Below, in pieces: positions 12,370-24,324 of a DNA stretch of 64,000 bases; the stretch's first letter is position 1, and every line of letters starts with the position of its first letter. The position numbers and the translations under genes are program-made. Below the pieces are notes generated by a model. It did no database searches. It saw only the letters and a program-made list of their open reading frames with translations, and had not been told where the DNA came from. Where the stretch lies: assembly GCF_020360975.1 (NCBI RefSeq), contig NW_025408677.1, positions 930,001 through 994,000 on the forward strand. The letters are read 5' to 3'. The stretch is from Hirsutella rhossiliensis (lineage: Eukaryota > Ascomycota > Sordariomycetes > Hypocreales > Ophiocordycipitaceae).

Positions 12370-13440
12370 CTAAAAGGTCTATTAGGGGACTAGTCGGGCC
12401 GGTCTGACTAACGGGACCGGGGCCGGGCCCGGAGTAAGATGCGGAGCCGGGGCCGGGCCTAGGGCCGCAGCTGCAGTTAACGACGGCGTTAAGGCTCTCG
12501 AGGGAGGAGGAGCCGGAGGGGCAACAGCCGCAGCAGCAGCAGCGGGAACCGCAGCAATAGGGGCTACAGCAGCTGCAGGGGCAGCAGGTCGAGCCGTCTA
12601 GGTCGAGAGCTAGCCACGAAGGAATAAGACTGCTTGCTATTATACTCTAGCAGCCTCTTCGTCTAGTTCCCGGCTAGCTTCTCGAAAGATAGTCGAGTAA
12701 CCGTTACTAATAGGCTTTATTAGTAGTAATATATCCCGTAGCCACTAGCCGGAAAGAGCTTCTATAAGGAAGTATTAGTTAGCTTCCTCGAGGATCTCTT
12801 CCTACTTAGCTAGCCACGAAGAAGCTAGCAGGTTCCTAGCAGAAAAGGCTCCTAGGTGTGCCGTATAGGTCTTCTTAATACGGTTAGTTATATAGCCCCT
12901 CGAGGGAGCTATCGAGGTCTCGAGCTTTAAAAGCCACTGCTTAGGAGTCTCTTCCTCTCGAAGAGTGATTAGCTTTGCGGCACTAACGGATTCCGTTATC
13001 GCTATACGTGCAGTAGTTAGTAGCTTCGTTTCGTAGAGGTATTCCTTTCGGTGACTCTCGTAGTCGCCTAAGGCAGCAGAAAAGGCTCTCTATTATGCAG
13101 AGGTTAGCTCGGAGAAGAGGGTAGCTCCCTCTATAAAGTCCGTTGCCCTAGGACGAAGAGGGGCTCGAGAGGGTCCTGCTTATTAGAGAAGACCAAATTA
13201 TAGATAGTTCTATCTACACGAGCCCGTAGCTCCTTTACCCACTTATCCTAATCTTAGGGCTCTGCTAGAATCGTCCTACGGACCGTAGGGACGGCAGAGG
13301 AGTCGGTTTTCGTTATCGTTGCGGAAGAGGGGGGGTAGAAAAGTCGGGTATAAATCGGCTTTTCTAATAAGAGGGGTAAAAGGAAGCTACGAGGGATATA
13401 AGAAAGGTGCCTTTTATAGTAGCCGGAAGGTATAGGAATT
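12370..13440 (-). pseudogene. gag: Copia-X gag with Ala/Pro-rich linker
   Basis: The minus strand upstream of pol reads as a gag region ending in a strongly Ala/Pro-rich segment (about 12400-12600). There, GCN repeats (GCAGCAGCAGCAGC on the + strand complement) have resisted RIP. I do not see a zinc knuckle I can place with confidence. Assignment rests on position between the 5' LTR and pol. Confidence 0.55.
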
Positions 13441-13445
13441 CTATT

Positions 13446-13462
13446 CCTCCCGGGCTTATAAC
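13446..13462 (-). other. Primer binding site of Copia-X (half-tRNA type)
   Basis: Immediately inside the 5' LTR the minus strand reads GTTATAAGCCCGGGAGG. With one RIP change undone (TA from TG), the core GTTATGAGCCC is complementary to the anticodon arm of eukaryotic initiator tRNA-Met (GGGCUCAUAAC). Drosophila copia is known to prime from an internal fragment of this tRNA. The same core abuts the Copia-Z 5' LTR at 47366-47380. Confidence 0.6.
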
Positions 13463-13938
13463 TCTCGCGAAGAGAGATGCAAGAAGTGCATAAAAATGCA
13501 CGAAGGTAAAATTAGAAGTAAGGGGTCGGATAGGCAGGGCAGAGAGATTTAATTCTTACGGGAGCAGCAATTGCGGCAGGGGAGTGATTGTTATATTGCC
13601 TTAATTCTCCTTCTTTCCTCTATCTAACGCCCTTCTTTATACCCGTCTAGTATCTCAATTAACAAAGAAGATCCTGCTTAAAGAAGCCACTAATGTCCTC
13701 TCGACTACCGAGCTTTTTGCCGGTTTTTCCCCTCCTTTCTAGCCGTTGCCGGCATATCCGTCTTATCTCTCGCTACCTCTATAGGAAGCCATCGCTACTT
13801 CTGCTTCCCCTCTTGCCCCTACCCTCCTCTCTGTACCTCCTTTTAGCTCCTTCCTTAAAACCTGTTTTTCAGCTTCCTAGGTCCCTCGTGCTAAGGGATA
13901 TCTCCGAGAACTACGAAATCAGGCCACGCTTCGCGATA
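13463..13938 (-). repeat. 5' LTR of Copia-X (minus copy)
   Basis: 476-bp partner of 7654-8129, differing almost only by C to T and G to A changes. Confidence 0.9.
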
Positions 13939-13943
13939 AATCT

Positions 13944-14436
13944 ACTTATAGTATCGCTCGTTTTACTTATAGTCCTTATCGAGTAACCTTAAATACTTCT
14001 AGGTTATATCCGTAATTAGTATATACTAGTAAGAGCTTAGTTATTTCTATAACTAAGCTATTATAAGCTAGTTACGCTATTAATAGCTATTTAACTTAAT
14101 CGTTTTATTTATAGCTAATATAGTATCGTAAATATTATTTAAGTATTTAGTTAAGTCGTTCCGTTTATCTATTAATTTATAGGTAATAAGCTATACTAAG
14201 CTTATATTTTATCCTTAATTATACTATAAGAGCTTATTAAGATTTAGCTATAAATATACTTCCTATATTAGAGATAATCTTATTTAATAGTCTATAATTA
14301 CTAATAATTATTTATAGGAATATATATACTAGCTCTTCTATATTACTTACTTCTTTATATAGTAAAAAGTATTTATAATTTATTAATCTATCGGTAATAA
14401 TAAATATACTATTATACTTAACATTAGTTATAGGTT
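13944..14436 (-). pseudogene. pol: Gypsy-1 integrase segment
   Basis: Gypsy-1 sequence left between the Copia-X insertion and the solo LTR. By position it is the integrase core. It is RIP-saturated and I read no catalytic residue with certainty. Confidence 0.5.
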
Positions 14437-14441
14437 CTTTT

Positions 14442-14917
14442 TCTCGCGAAGAGAGATATAAGAAGTATATAAAAATGCACGAAGGTGAAATTAGAAGTAA
14501 GGGGTCGGATAGGCAGGGCAGAGAGATATGATTCTTGCGGGGGCAGTAATAAAGGTAGGGGAGTAAATGTTATATTGCCTTTATTGTCCTTCTTTCCTTT
14601 ATCTAACGCCCCTCTTTATACCCGTCTAGCATCTTAATTAACAAAGAAGATCCTGCTTAAAGAAGCTACTAATATCCTTTTAACTACCGAGCTTTTTGCC
14701 GGTTTTTCCCCTCCTATCTAGCCGTTGCCGGCATATCCGTCTTATCTCTCGCTACCTCTATAGGAAGCTATCGCTACTTCTGCTTCCCCTTATGCCCCTA
14801 CCCTCCTCTCTGCATCTCTTTTTAGCTCCTTCTTTAAAACCTGTTTTTTAGCTTCCTAGGTCCCTCTTACTAAGGGATATCTCCGAGAACTGCGAAATCA
14901 GGCCACGCTTCGCGATA
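14442..14917 (-). repeat. Solo LTR of Copia-X
   Basis: A single 476-bp LTR with both termini, flanked by the TSD CTTTT at 14437-14441 and 14918-14922. It is the product of recombination between the two LTRs of a former full-length insertion into Gypsy-1. RIP is light, similar to 7654-13938. Confidence 0.92.
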
Positions 14918-14922
14918 CTTTT

Positions 14923-17900
14923 AATAGTAGTAGCTTTATAATATAGTCGAAAGCTATTAAATCCTATAGTTTCTTTAGTACTAGTAGCGGTTATAATTCT
15001 TTATATAGTTTATATCGTTTAGCTTTACTTTATATATAAAGTTTATATTCTTTAATAACTTATTATACTACTTCTTTAAGCTATAAGAAGTTATATTATT
15101 ATTTAATCCGTTTTATTATTCTTTAGATTCCTTAGTATCTTTATATTAGATATTTATATATATCTTATATAACTTTATCTTATAATTCTAGTAGTATCTA
15201 GATTCTATTTTTATATATTAAAACTTCTAAATATTCTATATTATATCCGTTTAGTGCTTTATATTCTTTTATTTATTTTAGGATCTTTTAGTATATCGAG
15301 TCGTTAGGTTATACTTTAAATATTATATTTAGCTATTATTACTAGTAGTTTCCGTTTTCGTTAATTTCTAGGAGCTATTCTTTCGCTATAGGTGCTCCTA
15401 CGTTATAGTTACTTCGTCGACTAAGGGTATTAGCTCGACCGTTTTCTATTCCTTTTCTATAGATTATTTTATAGTCGAATTCTAATAAATATTCAGCTTA
15501 TTAAATCTATCGTCCGTTTAACTATTATATTATTATAAAGTATAAGATATTCTTATAATCTATATAGACCTTAACTTTATACTTACTTTTAAGAAGGTAG
15601 TATCGAAATTCCTTAAAAGCTTAAATAATTATAAGGAATTCTTTATCGTAGATAAGGTAATTAAGTTCTACGCTATATAGCTTTTTTAAGTAGAATATAA
15701 TTAGTTATAGTCTTCCTTTATCGTCCTTCTATCCGATTTATACTCTTAGAGTAAAGTTTAATATATCGGTTTTAAGTTCGATTTATCGTTCTAGATTAAA
15801 GGTAGTTAAGACTAGTTCTTATATAATTATAGTCTTAATATATTCGAAAGCTTCGTTAGCTTTATCGTCCTATATAAATTCTTTTTCCTTCTTTATTAAG
15901 TTATATAGTAGTACTATAATCTTTCCGAAATCTCTAATAAATCTTTAGTAGTAATTTATAAATCCTAGGAAACTTTATACGTTCTTAACGTTCTTTAGTA
16001 TTAGCTATTCTTTAACTAAGTTAATTTTATCTTATTATATTTATATCTCTCTTAGTAAGATTATATATTTAAGGAAGTCTACTTTTTATATATAGAACTT
16101 ACTTTTCTTTAGTTTAACTAGTAACTTTATATTCTAAAGTACGCGGAGTACCTTTTAGATATATTCCTTATATTCTTTTAAGGTATCTAAGAAGATTAGG
16201 ATATTATCTAGGTATACTATTATAAAGATATCTAAGTATTCGCGTAGGATATTATTAATTATCTATTAAAAGGTAGCTAGTATATTTATAAGTCTAAATA
16301 GTATTACTAGATATTTAAATAGTCCGAATTTCGTTTTAAAGGCTATTATCTATTTATATCCCTTTTTTATATATATTAAGTTATAGGCGCCTTTAAGATT
16401 AAGGGCTATAAACTATTTTTTACTATATAGTTAATCTTATAGTTTTAATATAAGCGGTAATAGTATTTAGTCCTTTATTATAATATTATTTAATTATCTA
16501 TAGTCGATAACTAGTTATAGCTTACCGTTTTTCTTTAGAATAAATATAACTTAATAGCCTACTTTAGATATTAACGTTTATATATATCCCTTTTGTAGAT
16601 TCTTAGTAAGGTAGTCGTATAGCGTTTATAGTTACCTTTCGTTTAAGTTATAGATCTTATAAAACGTCGGCGTTATTCTATCCTTAAGATAAATTTTATA
16701 GTCCTATTAGCTATATTTAGGTAACCCTATCTTAAGTTCTTCCTTAAAGAGTTTATTATATTTTTAGTATTCCTAAGGGATATTCTTTATTTTATCTTAT
16801 AGGCTTTATTCTTTCTCTTAACAGCTAGTTTCTCTTAACTTAAGCTCTTTATTAATTTATTTAAGGTCTTTCCTTAGAGTAGTAATAACTCTTTAGATCT
16901 TTATATTATATCCTTTATTCTATTTATATTAAATACTAGGTTATATAGCCGTATTAATTAGTACGTAGGTCTTATTAGTCGATTTTATTATATCCGCTAG
17001 TTCGGTTACTATTTTCGTTTATATTGCTAAAGCCTATAATAATTTACTTAAATAGTTATCCCTTTTATCCTATTTAATAGCTAAATTATCGTAAAGTTTT
17101 ACTTTCTCTTAAATCTACTAGTCCTAGAAACTTATATCTTCGTTCTAATATAGCTAGCTAGTTTTCTAGTTAATTAGTAGGTTGCTCTCCTATAGCTATA
17201 GAAGCCTTAATATAAGGTTATATTTTTTAATATTTATAATATTAAAGTTAACTTATTTATTATAACCCTAGATATTAATATCGAGGTAATTAATCTTTAT
17301 ATTAATAATTCTATTATTATAGTTAAAGGCCTCTCCTTTAATATTTATAAGTTTATATAGATCTTTCTTATATCTCTATATAAGTCGGTAATAATTAATA
17401 ACTCTAGGTAAAACGTAATTGCCTATTACGCTATAGTTTAAAAGTATATATATATTATATCCCGCGATTTAAATATCTAATACTATTTAGTTACTATAGC
17501 TTACTATTACTATATATAGGGTCCTTAGATCTTATTATATCGTGCTAGTCTATAGCCCTTTTATAGATAGCGTACCTTATTTTTTACTTAGTCCTTATTT
17601 ATTTTATTTAGGTATTCTTCTTCGATTTATTATTAATATTATTTCTTTATATTTTCGTCGTATAGTATTATATTAGGGCTTAAGAGACTAATTTCTTATA
17701 GCTAATCGAAGATTTCTTATTTCTCGACGCTATATCGTTTATATTATACTACTTTATAGTTAATTACGTACTATACTTTATAATTCTATTTAATTTTATA
17801 CTAAAGGTTAAGTTTTCGTTCTATATCTTTTTATTTTTTACGTAGTATTTTTATATTAATTTTTCCTTAGTCGAATATAGCTTATAGCCTTTATATATAT
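14923..17900 (-). pseudogene. pol: Gypsy-1 protease, reverse transcriptase and RNase H
   Basis: The minus strand at about 16195-16235 reads IVYLDNILIF. That is the gypsy RT active site YLDDIL with the second Asp changed to Asn by a TpG to TpA mutation. Further on (about 15905-15985) it reads SFLGFINYY and RFI-DF, the conserved block after the RT palm. Ordering before integrase is typical of gypsy. Stops are TAA/TAG throughout. The protease portion toward 17.5-17.9 kb is assigned by position only. Confidence 0.75.
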
Positions 17901-18299
17901 TACTAATAATCTTTTAGTATACCGTTATATTATTTATACTATACTTATACCTTTTTATATTTATAAACTCTATAGTTTAGGTATATATATTTATTATAAT
18001 CTTCTTTATTATATTTAATTTATTATATAAGTCTTTAAAAGATTAATAGTTCGGATACCTTAAAGCGAGAAGCGTTATACTATTCCTTTATTTTAGTATA
18101 TTTATAGATTTTATATATCTCTAAAAGATATCTTATTAATAAACCGTAATTATCGCGGTATTTAAGTAGCGTACTATAATTAGGTTCTAATAATATAACT
18201 TAGTCGTTTAGGTAGCGTTAATCGATTTTCTAGTAGTTTAATTCTATACTTAGGTAGGGTTTTAAAAGTACTTATCCTTTAAACCTAACTAAGAAAGCG

Positions 18300-20090
18300 T
18301 TATATTATACCTTTATCTAAAAGTATATTATATAGTCTAGGTAGATATATAATATCTATAAAATATACTTATATTACTTATAAGTAAGTAGTATTTATAG
18401 ATCGTCTTTAAATTCTCCTTATAGTTACTATTCTTATTATAGAGCTATAAAGGTATCGACTATAGTAATAGCTATAGTATAGTCTCTTCCGTGTAGTACC
18501 GGTTAATATTAAGTTAATATAGCTTATTAGTTTTCTATAAGAATTTAAGGTGTTTATTAAGTTCTAATTTTAAGTATTTCTTTAAATTCTTTAAAGTATA
18601 GAGCGTGTTTTCTAATCGTAATATTTTCCCTTAGTAGTAAGGGTAGTAGTATAAGTTCGTTCTTATCTTTTATTTCTCTAGGTATTTCTTATTCTTTAGA
18701 GCTTATATCGTCGATACTTTATTATTCCTCTTTAGGTTACTATCTAAGTTTCGTAAGTATAAGGGCTATATTTATATCTTCTTTATTATATTATTTATAG
18801 ACTGCCTATTATTATTATTAATTTTTATTTCGTATATCTTCTTAGAATCGTTTACTATTCTTCTTAATCTAGTCTTAAGAGACTCTTTTAAGATAAGGGT
18901 GTTTTAGTTCTATAAATTTAACTTATTTCTATATTTTAGGATCCCTTTATTATATTATTATAAGGGTCTTCTTTAATAGCTTTAAGAACTATCTAGTACT
19001 ATTCTTATCGCTTAAGTATACTATATATTTATCGTTATAGTATATAGTCTAACTAAGGAGTTTATACTTTAGTTCCTATTTATTAGTAGCGTTTAGGTGT
19101 TTCTTACCTTCTAGGGCTAGTGCCTAGTAGGTCTTCTTCTCCTTATAAGGTTATTTATATTCTCTAGAGTAATATCTAAGTTTCCTATAGTTAAAATACT
19201 TTCCTTTACTTTTTTATATTATATCTAGATCTATCTTACCTAGGTTAGTTATATAGGCATAGGTAATAAGAGTTTCGCGCTTCTTTTTATAGTTAGCGCG
19301 TTAGTTAAAGTTACTCTTATAAGAAGGGTTCTAGTTTCCTCTTCCTTATATCTTTTCTTAGCGTCGCGTATACTATCTATCGTCGATTTATACTACTATA
19401 GCGATATAGTTTAAGAGGCCGTTAGGTCGATCTTTCTTATAGAGTTCGTCCTTAACTTCTTCCCTAAGTCTATCGTAGAATCGCGATATAATAGGTTCGT
19501 TATCTTATTTAAGTTTTAAGGTAACTTAACGGAATTTAGTAGTATAGTCTAATACTAAGGTCTTTTATCTAAGTTCTTAAAATTTCTATTTAGCTTCTCG
19601 TTCTTTATTAGTTATTTTAAATACCTTAGTAATAGCTTCTTTAAATCCTTAGAAACTAGTAAAGACTTTATCTATTTCGCTATTTTATTATACTAGTTAG
19701 TTATCGAGATAGTCCCTTATAATAGGTCTAAACTAAGCGAGTGCTATTTTAAATAAATAATTTCCTATATAAAGTACCTTTTTAACTAAGTTCGAAAGTT
19801 TCGTTAGGTAAAACTAGTAGTAGGCCTTAAGTTAAGTAAGAAAGTCTTAAAGAGTACTATAAGTACTATTAAATAGTCCTAGCTGCTTTAGTTTAACTAC
19901 TTCTCTAAGGTCCCTAACTTATCTATTGCCTCCTCTATTCCTAAGTAACTATACCTTTTATTAAAGGGTAATAATCTCGCGTATTATATCCTAAGGCAAT
20001 ATAATAGCTCTAAAGTTAGTTAATCTAGTTTACTATATAAGTATATTAATAGTTATAATATTACTTAAAGTAACGCGGTATTATACTAAA
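18300..20090 (-). pseudogene. gag: Gypsy-1 gag
   Basis: A zinc knuckle can be read at 19157-19198 on the minus strand. All three Cys positions and the His position are Tyr codons with the spacing C-x2-C-x4-H-x4-C, each one RIP step from TGY or CAY. Upstream sequence up to the 5' LTR is the capsid part by position. Confidence 0.65.
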
Positions 20091-20105
20091 TAAGAGCTTT
20101 TAATA

Positions 20106-20574
20106 TATAACGATTAGTATTATTCCTAAGGGATAAACCTATCGAGGGGTTTATATTAATAGATATAATAGGGCGTAGTTTAGTAATAATAAGTATATTA
20201 CGTTAGTAATAAGTTAAAGGTTATAGATTATAGACTATAACTAAGTAATTAAAATTAAAGATAGAATCGTAATAAAGATTTATATTAAAAGCTAGGGAGC
20301 TATCTATCTAAAGGAGTAAAAGTAGGTAGCTATATATACCTATAGAGACTATCCTTAGATTACGGTCCTAGCTATAATCCCCTTCGTAGCTTACTATAGC
20401 TTACTTATAAGCTATACTCCTAAGTAGTAATCTATCTATATAAAGCTTACTTAGCTTATATATATTCTAGGTAAGCTAAGCCTAAGTAACTTCTTATCCT
20501 AACTATTATTCCGAGCCGCCTTATTATATAAATATAGCCGGCTCTCCTATAGCCCGCTAACTATAGCTATAATA
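20106..20574 (-). repeat. 5' LTR of Gypsy-1
   Basis: 469-bp partner of 5972-6441, followed by the TSD TTACC. I could not assign the adjacent primer binding site. Confidence 0.88.
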
Positions 20575-20579
20575 TTACC

Positions 20580-21439
20580 TCCTACTAATAAATATAAAAT
20601 AAACGCGATAAGGTAAAAGTAAATTAAATATATAATATTTATTATACTTTTTAATTACTAGACCGCTTTATAATTATAAAACTTTACCGCTTAACTAGAC
20701 TTAATAAAGTAAGCTACTAGCTTTTAATTTTCTAACCTTAAGGGATATAATTAAGCGTTAAGCTTATTTTAAGACGCTTAATTTTAGCTATAATCTAACT
20801 AACTTAACTAATAGTAAGCTAAAATAAAGAGCTATAGTCTCTTAAGTACTTTACTAAACTAAATTTACGCTTATATATATATAAATCGCGCTATAATATA
20901 CTAGACTATTTTATTAAGTCCTTATTACGCTTTATAGTATCTTAATTTCTATAGTAATAATGCTTTATTTTATTATTATAGTTATTCTTATACTAAGATT
21001 ACTAACTTTAATACGCCTAAGACGTTTCTTTAATATCTAATCGCCTCTAAGTTCGCGACGCTATAAATAACTTTACTTAAGCGGATATAGCTAACTATAT
21101 AAGTAATACTACTGCTTTATTATCGCTAATACTATTTACTTTATCCCTATTAAATAGTTACCGCTAGTATACTTTACTTATTTAGTAATTTTACTAAAGA
21201 AAGAAAGCGAAAAATTATATAGTAGCTTAGACTAACGTAAATAAAACGAAATAATAGTACTACTAACCCTATTAAAATAAGAAAAGAGTTAAAAAGTATA
21301 ATTATTTTAGTAGTTTATTTACTATTATTAACTACTTATATAAGGAGCACTAAATTATACTTCTTAAAAGATAGGAAAATAAGTAAGAAGTAATATAAAC
21401 TTAACTTAGTAATATTACTATATTCTTAGTTAATAAGGC
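20580..21439. other. Probable 5' part of the hAT element
   Basis: RIP-saturated sequence between Gypsy-1 and the recognisable hAT transposase. It should contain the transposase N-terminus, including any BED zinc finger, but I cannot read one. No separate gene is seen. Confidence 0.4.
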
Positions 21440-22490
21440 CTAGGTTTCTAAGAAATATAAGGCGATAATAGCTAAAAATATCCTTAACTAGCTTATATTT
21501 CGCGAGCTTTACTATCGCTATATTATAGCTTATAGTTTATTATTTACTTATATTAAGTAGCTAGCCTTTCGCGACTTAATATAGTATATTTATATAGCTA
21601 TAAATAATCTTCTTTTAATATCTAAGGATACTATTAAAAGCGATTTATAAAGAGGCTATAATAGTAAATAGAAATTTATTAAACGTTTACTATAAAATGC
21701 TCTCTTATTAATATATATTATCTTAGATAACTAAATATCGCCGAATTATTTAAGCGTAATAGGATTAATAGTTTAGTTTATTACTAAGGATTATAGTTTA
21801 TTATCCTTAGTAGTTAAGATTAAAGAACTTTAAAGATAGTATAGTAATAGGAATATAGTAGAAGCTATTATAAAGTTTATATAAGAGTATAAAATAGCTT
21901 TTAAGGTTAGTTATTTTATAATAAATAATATATTTAATATTAATATAATAATTAATAAAGTTAGTAATAACTTAAAACGTATATTTAATATTTTCTATAA
22001 CCCCCTTTAGTATTAACTTTACTATTTCGGCTATATTATTAATCTAATAGTAATAGAATTCCTTATAAGTAGCGTTTATATATAATTAAGTCTTATTATA
22101 GCCTATTTAAAGATAAGATTAAATAATAGCGAATATAAAGGGTAATAGGAAAAGTATATAATATTATTATCTTTATTATATAGACCCCTTAATAGCTCTA
22201 AAGGTTTATAGGTCTTAGTAATAGTCTATAGCTTTAGTAGGATAATAATACTTATTAGAACTTATAGTATAATATAGTTAAATAAGTTCTTAAACTAAAA
22301 GTTTATTAAGCTATTACTATATTCTACTTTAAGGAGCCTATACTATAAAAAGATACCTTATACTTATACGATTAAATTATTTTAGCTAAGATCTATAAAT
22401 TTCTTAAGCCCTTTTATAATATTACTATTACTAATAAAAGCTAGAAAAAGGTTATTTCCTATATCCTACTTACTATAGACTACCTTTTAT
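21440..22490 (+). pseudogene. hAT transposase, N-terminal and catalytic part, RIP-degraded
   Basis: The + strand reads through blocks characteristic of fungal hAT transposases. ISPNYLSVIGLIV and FITKDYSLLSLVV at about 21735-21810 match the region around the first catalytic Asp. The later stretch (about 21990-22060) fits the region that reads C-x2-H(I/L)INL in relatives. At 22395-22485 it reads KFLKPFYNIT followed by IDYLL. Stops are TAA/TAG. The frame shifts at least once between these blocks. The coding sequence is broken at 22486-22490 by the Copia-X insertion and resumes at 35787. Confidence 0.75.
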
Positions 22491-22966
22491 TATCGCGAAG
22501 TATAGCTTAATTTTATAGTTCTTAGAGATATCCCTTAATAAAAGGGACTAAGGAAGCTATAAAATAGGTTTTAAGAAAGGAGCTAAAAAGAAGTATAAAA
22601 ATAAAGGTAAGGGTAAGAGGGGAAGTAAAAGTAGTAATAGCTTCCTATAGAGGTAGTAAGAGATAAGATAGATATACTAGTAATAGCTAAAAAAGAAGGA
22701 AAAACTAATAAAAAGCTTAGTAGTTAAAAGGATATTAATAGATTCTTTAAGTAGGATCTTCTTTATTAATTAAGATACTAGATAGGTATAAAGAGGGGCG
22801 TTAGATAGAGGAAAGAAGGATAATTAAGGCAATATAATAATTACTCCCTTACTTTTATTACTACCCTTATAAGAATTAAATCTCTCTACCCTACCTATCC
22901 GACCCCTTACTTTTAATTTTACCTTTATATATTTTATATATACTTTATATATCTCTCTTTATAAGA
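22491..22966 (+). repeat. 5' LTR of Copia-X (plus copy)
   Basis: 476 bp, starting TATCGCGAAG. The decayed primer binding site GTTATAAGCTTAAGAGG follows at 22967-22983. Confidence 0.9.
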
Positions 22967-23142
22967 GTTATAAGCTTAAGAGGAATAAAATTCTTATACC
23001 TTCTAGCTACTATAAAAGGCACCTTTCTTATATCCCTTATAGTATCCTTTTACCTCTCTTACTAGTAAAGCCGATTTTTAACTAACTTTTCTACCCCCTC
23101 TTTTATAATAATATTGAAAAATAACTCCTTTAATACCCCTAT

Positions 23143-23341
23143 TGTGGGTAGGCACCTGCGGCAGCTGCTGCAATGAGACGGTACTAGGGTTAACCTGTGA
23201 TGTTGTATTCGTCTTGTTCTCTATCTAAGGAGGCAGAGGCCAGCGTGGAGAAAGGGGGCACGCTGCTCAGCCGCACACGTGACCGTACGGGTCACGTGCC
23301 AACCATGGTTGGTCACACCACTAGATAGATACATTCCTACA
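23143..23341 (-). repeat. 3' LTR of Copia-Y copy A
   Basis: 199 bp, ends TG...CA. It contains a 23-bp interrupted palindrome (23276-23298, 9-bp arms CACGTGACC/GGTCACGTG) directly followed by a perfect 14-bp palindrome (23299-23312, CCAACCATGGTTGG). Confidence 0.93.
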
Positions 23342-23556
23342 CAGGCAACTCTTCTTTTGCTGTGAGAAGCACAGCAACACCTTGAACAGGTCTAAAGGAT
23401 AGTAGCGTTAAGGCCGTGAAGGAATGTGCCGTGAGGGCGTGTGTCATTATTGCGAAAAAGTGGGTCCGACGTCTTGTTCTTAGCTGTAGATATCGGGGAA
23501 GAAGTGAAGGGTCTTCCTGATAGGAGCAATCATTTGATCATAGGGATAAGGAGCGG

Positions 23557-24170
23557 TTAGGAACGTTGTACGTATCCTTCGACTCGAATTGTCAGACTAT
23601 TGGTATCGATGAAGCGTTCCAGGGCTCGGTTTGGTGATGCTTTCGTCATTGCATCTGCTGGGTTGTCTGCGCCGTTGATCCAACGAATATCTGTTATCTC
23701 TCTCTTCTCGTATGACTGGCGAAGGGCCATGATATCAATCATCAATCGTTTTTCCTTCGTCGTACCGAGCTTGACTAGGCATTCGTAGAGAGTACGAATC
23801 CGTACAGACGATGAGAGGATAGGAGGAAGGTTGAGTCGTTCCGTAATTATCTTCATAGTCATCGCAAGGAGATGCCTATGTCGAATCCGTTGGCCATACC
23901 GTAGATCTCTGATGCTAGGACGCTACGGGTAACACGTTTGCACTTTGTTGAACTCCAGTGTACGATGTTACCACTAATCTCGAACTGTTTTTCTTTGTGG
24001 TTTGTCTCGTTAACGAGGGCAATGACGAATCCTAGTTGGGAGGATAAGTCCTTGTTGTTTGCGAAAGAACCATCGGTGAAAACCATCAGCTTTGCAGTAG
24101 CTAGATCAATTGGTTTGTACGTGAGGCCACGTAGTTGGTGATCCATTTGCCATTGCAGTCGCTTGTTCAA
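23557..24170 (-). CDS. pol: Copia-Y A RNase H domain (two frames)
   Basis: Degrades RNA in the RNA:DNA hybrid during reverse transcription. The upstream frame (23859-24170) holds the first catalytic Asp in VFTDGSF, the Glu in VLASEIYG and the HWSSTKCKRVTRS block. The downstream frame (23557-23862) holds LYECLVKLGTTKEKRLMIDI and DNPADAMTK, typical of the copia RNase H C-terminus. A frameshift after GISL joins the two. A second one lies near 23785, where CTDSYSL, with the third Asp, sits in another frame than LYECL. Both shifts are also present in copy B, so they predate the two insertions or are systematic. Confidence 0.8.
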
Positions 24171-24324
24171 AATTGCGTAATCTTTATCCTCAGGGTCTGT
24201 ACTTGGGCGGCGACTGAAACATCGAAAGAAGCTTCCGGTTGAGCAATTGAAGCAATGTATGAGGCTCGCGCTCGTTCCTCAACGTAGCGCTGGTGACGAT
24301 CAATTGCTTTAGGGTCAATGGTGG

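Larger units (their letters stand above)
7654..13938 (-). mobile_element. Copia-X full-length element, weakly RIP-mutated
   Basis: 6,285 bp with identical-length 476-bp LTRs (7654-8129 and 13463-13938) and TSD AATCT at 7649-7653 and 13939-13943. It lies inside Gypsy-1 in the same orientation. The minus-strand order is gag, integrase, RT (YVDD at 9442-9453), RNase H, i.e. Ty1/copia. It keeps many CA and TG dinucleotides while the surrounding Gypsy-1 has almost none, so it is younger than the heavy RIP of its host. It is still inactivated by RIP-type TAG codons, such as the one two codons after YVDDI. Confidence 0.92.
5972..20574 (-). mobile_element. Gypsy-1: chromodomain gypsy LTR retrotransposon, RIP-degraded, with nested insertions
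   Basis: LTRs of 470 bp (5972-6441) and 469 bp (20106-20574) are flanked by the TSD TTACC at 5967-5971 and 20575-20579. On the minus strand the order is gag with zinc knuckle (about 19.2 kb), RT (about 16.2 kb), integrase, then a chromodomain (about 7.2-7.35 kb), which is chromovirus order. A polypurine tract (AAAAGGAGGGGAGA on the minus strand) abuts the 3' LTR at about 6445. Removing Copia-X and the solo LTR with their TSDs leaves about 7.8 kb, normal for the group. An antisense reading frame lies between pol and the 3' LTR. The element is saturated with RIP. Confidence 0.88.

Noticed and set aside
12480..12620. GCA-repeat tract as a trinucleotide expansion or host gene
   Set aside because: It is in frame with the Ala/Pro-rich gag linker of Copia-X and has its RIP-mutated counterpart at about 30020-30200.
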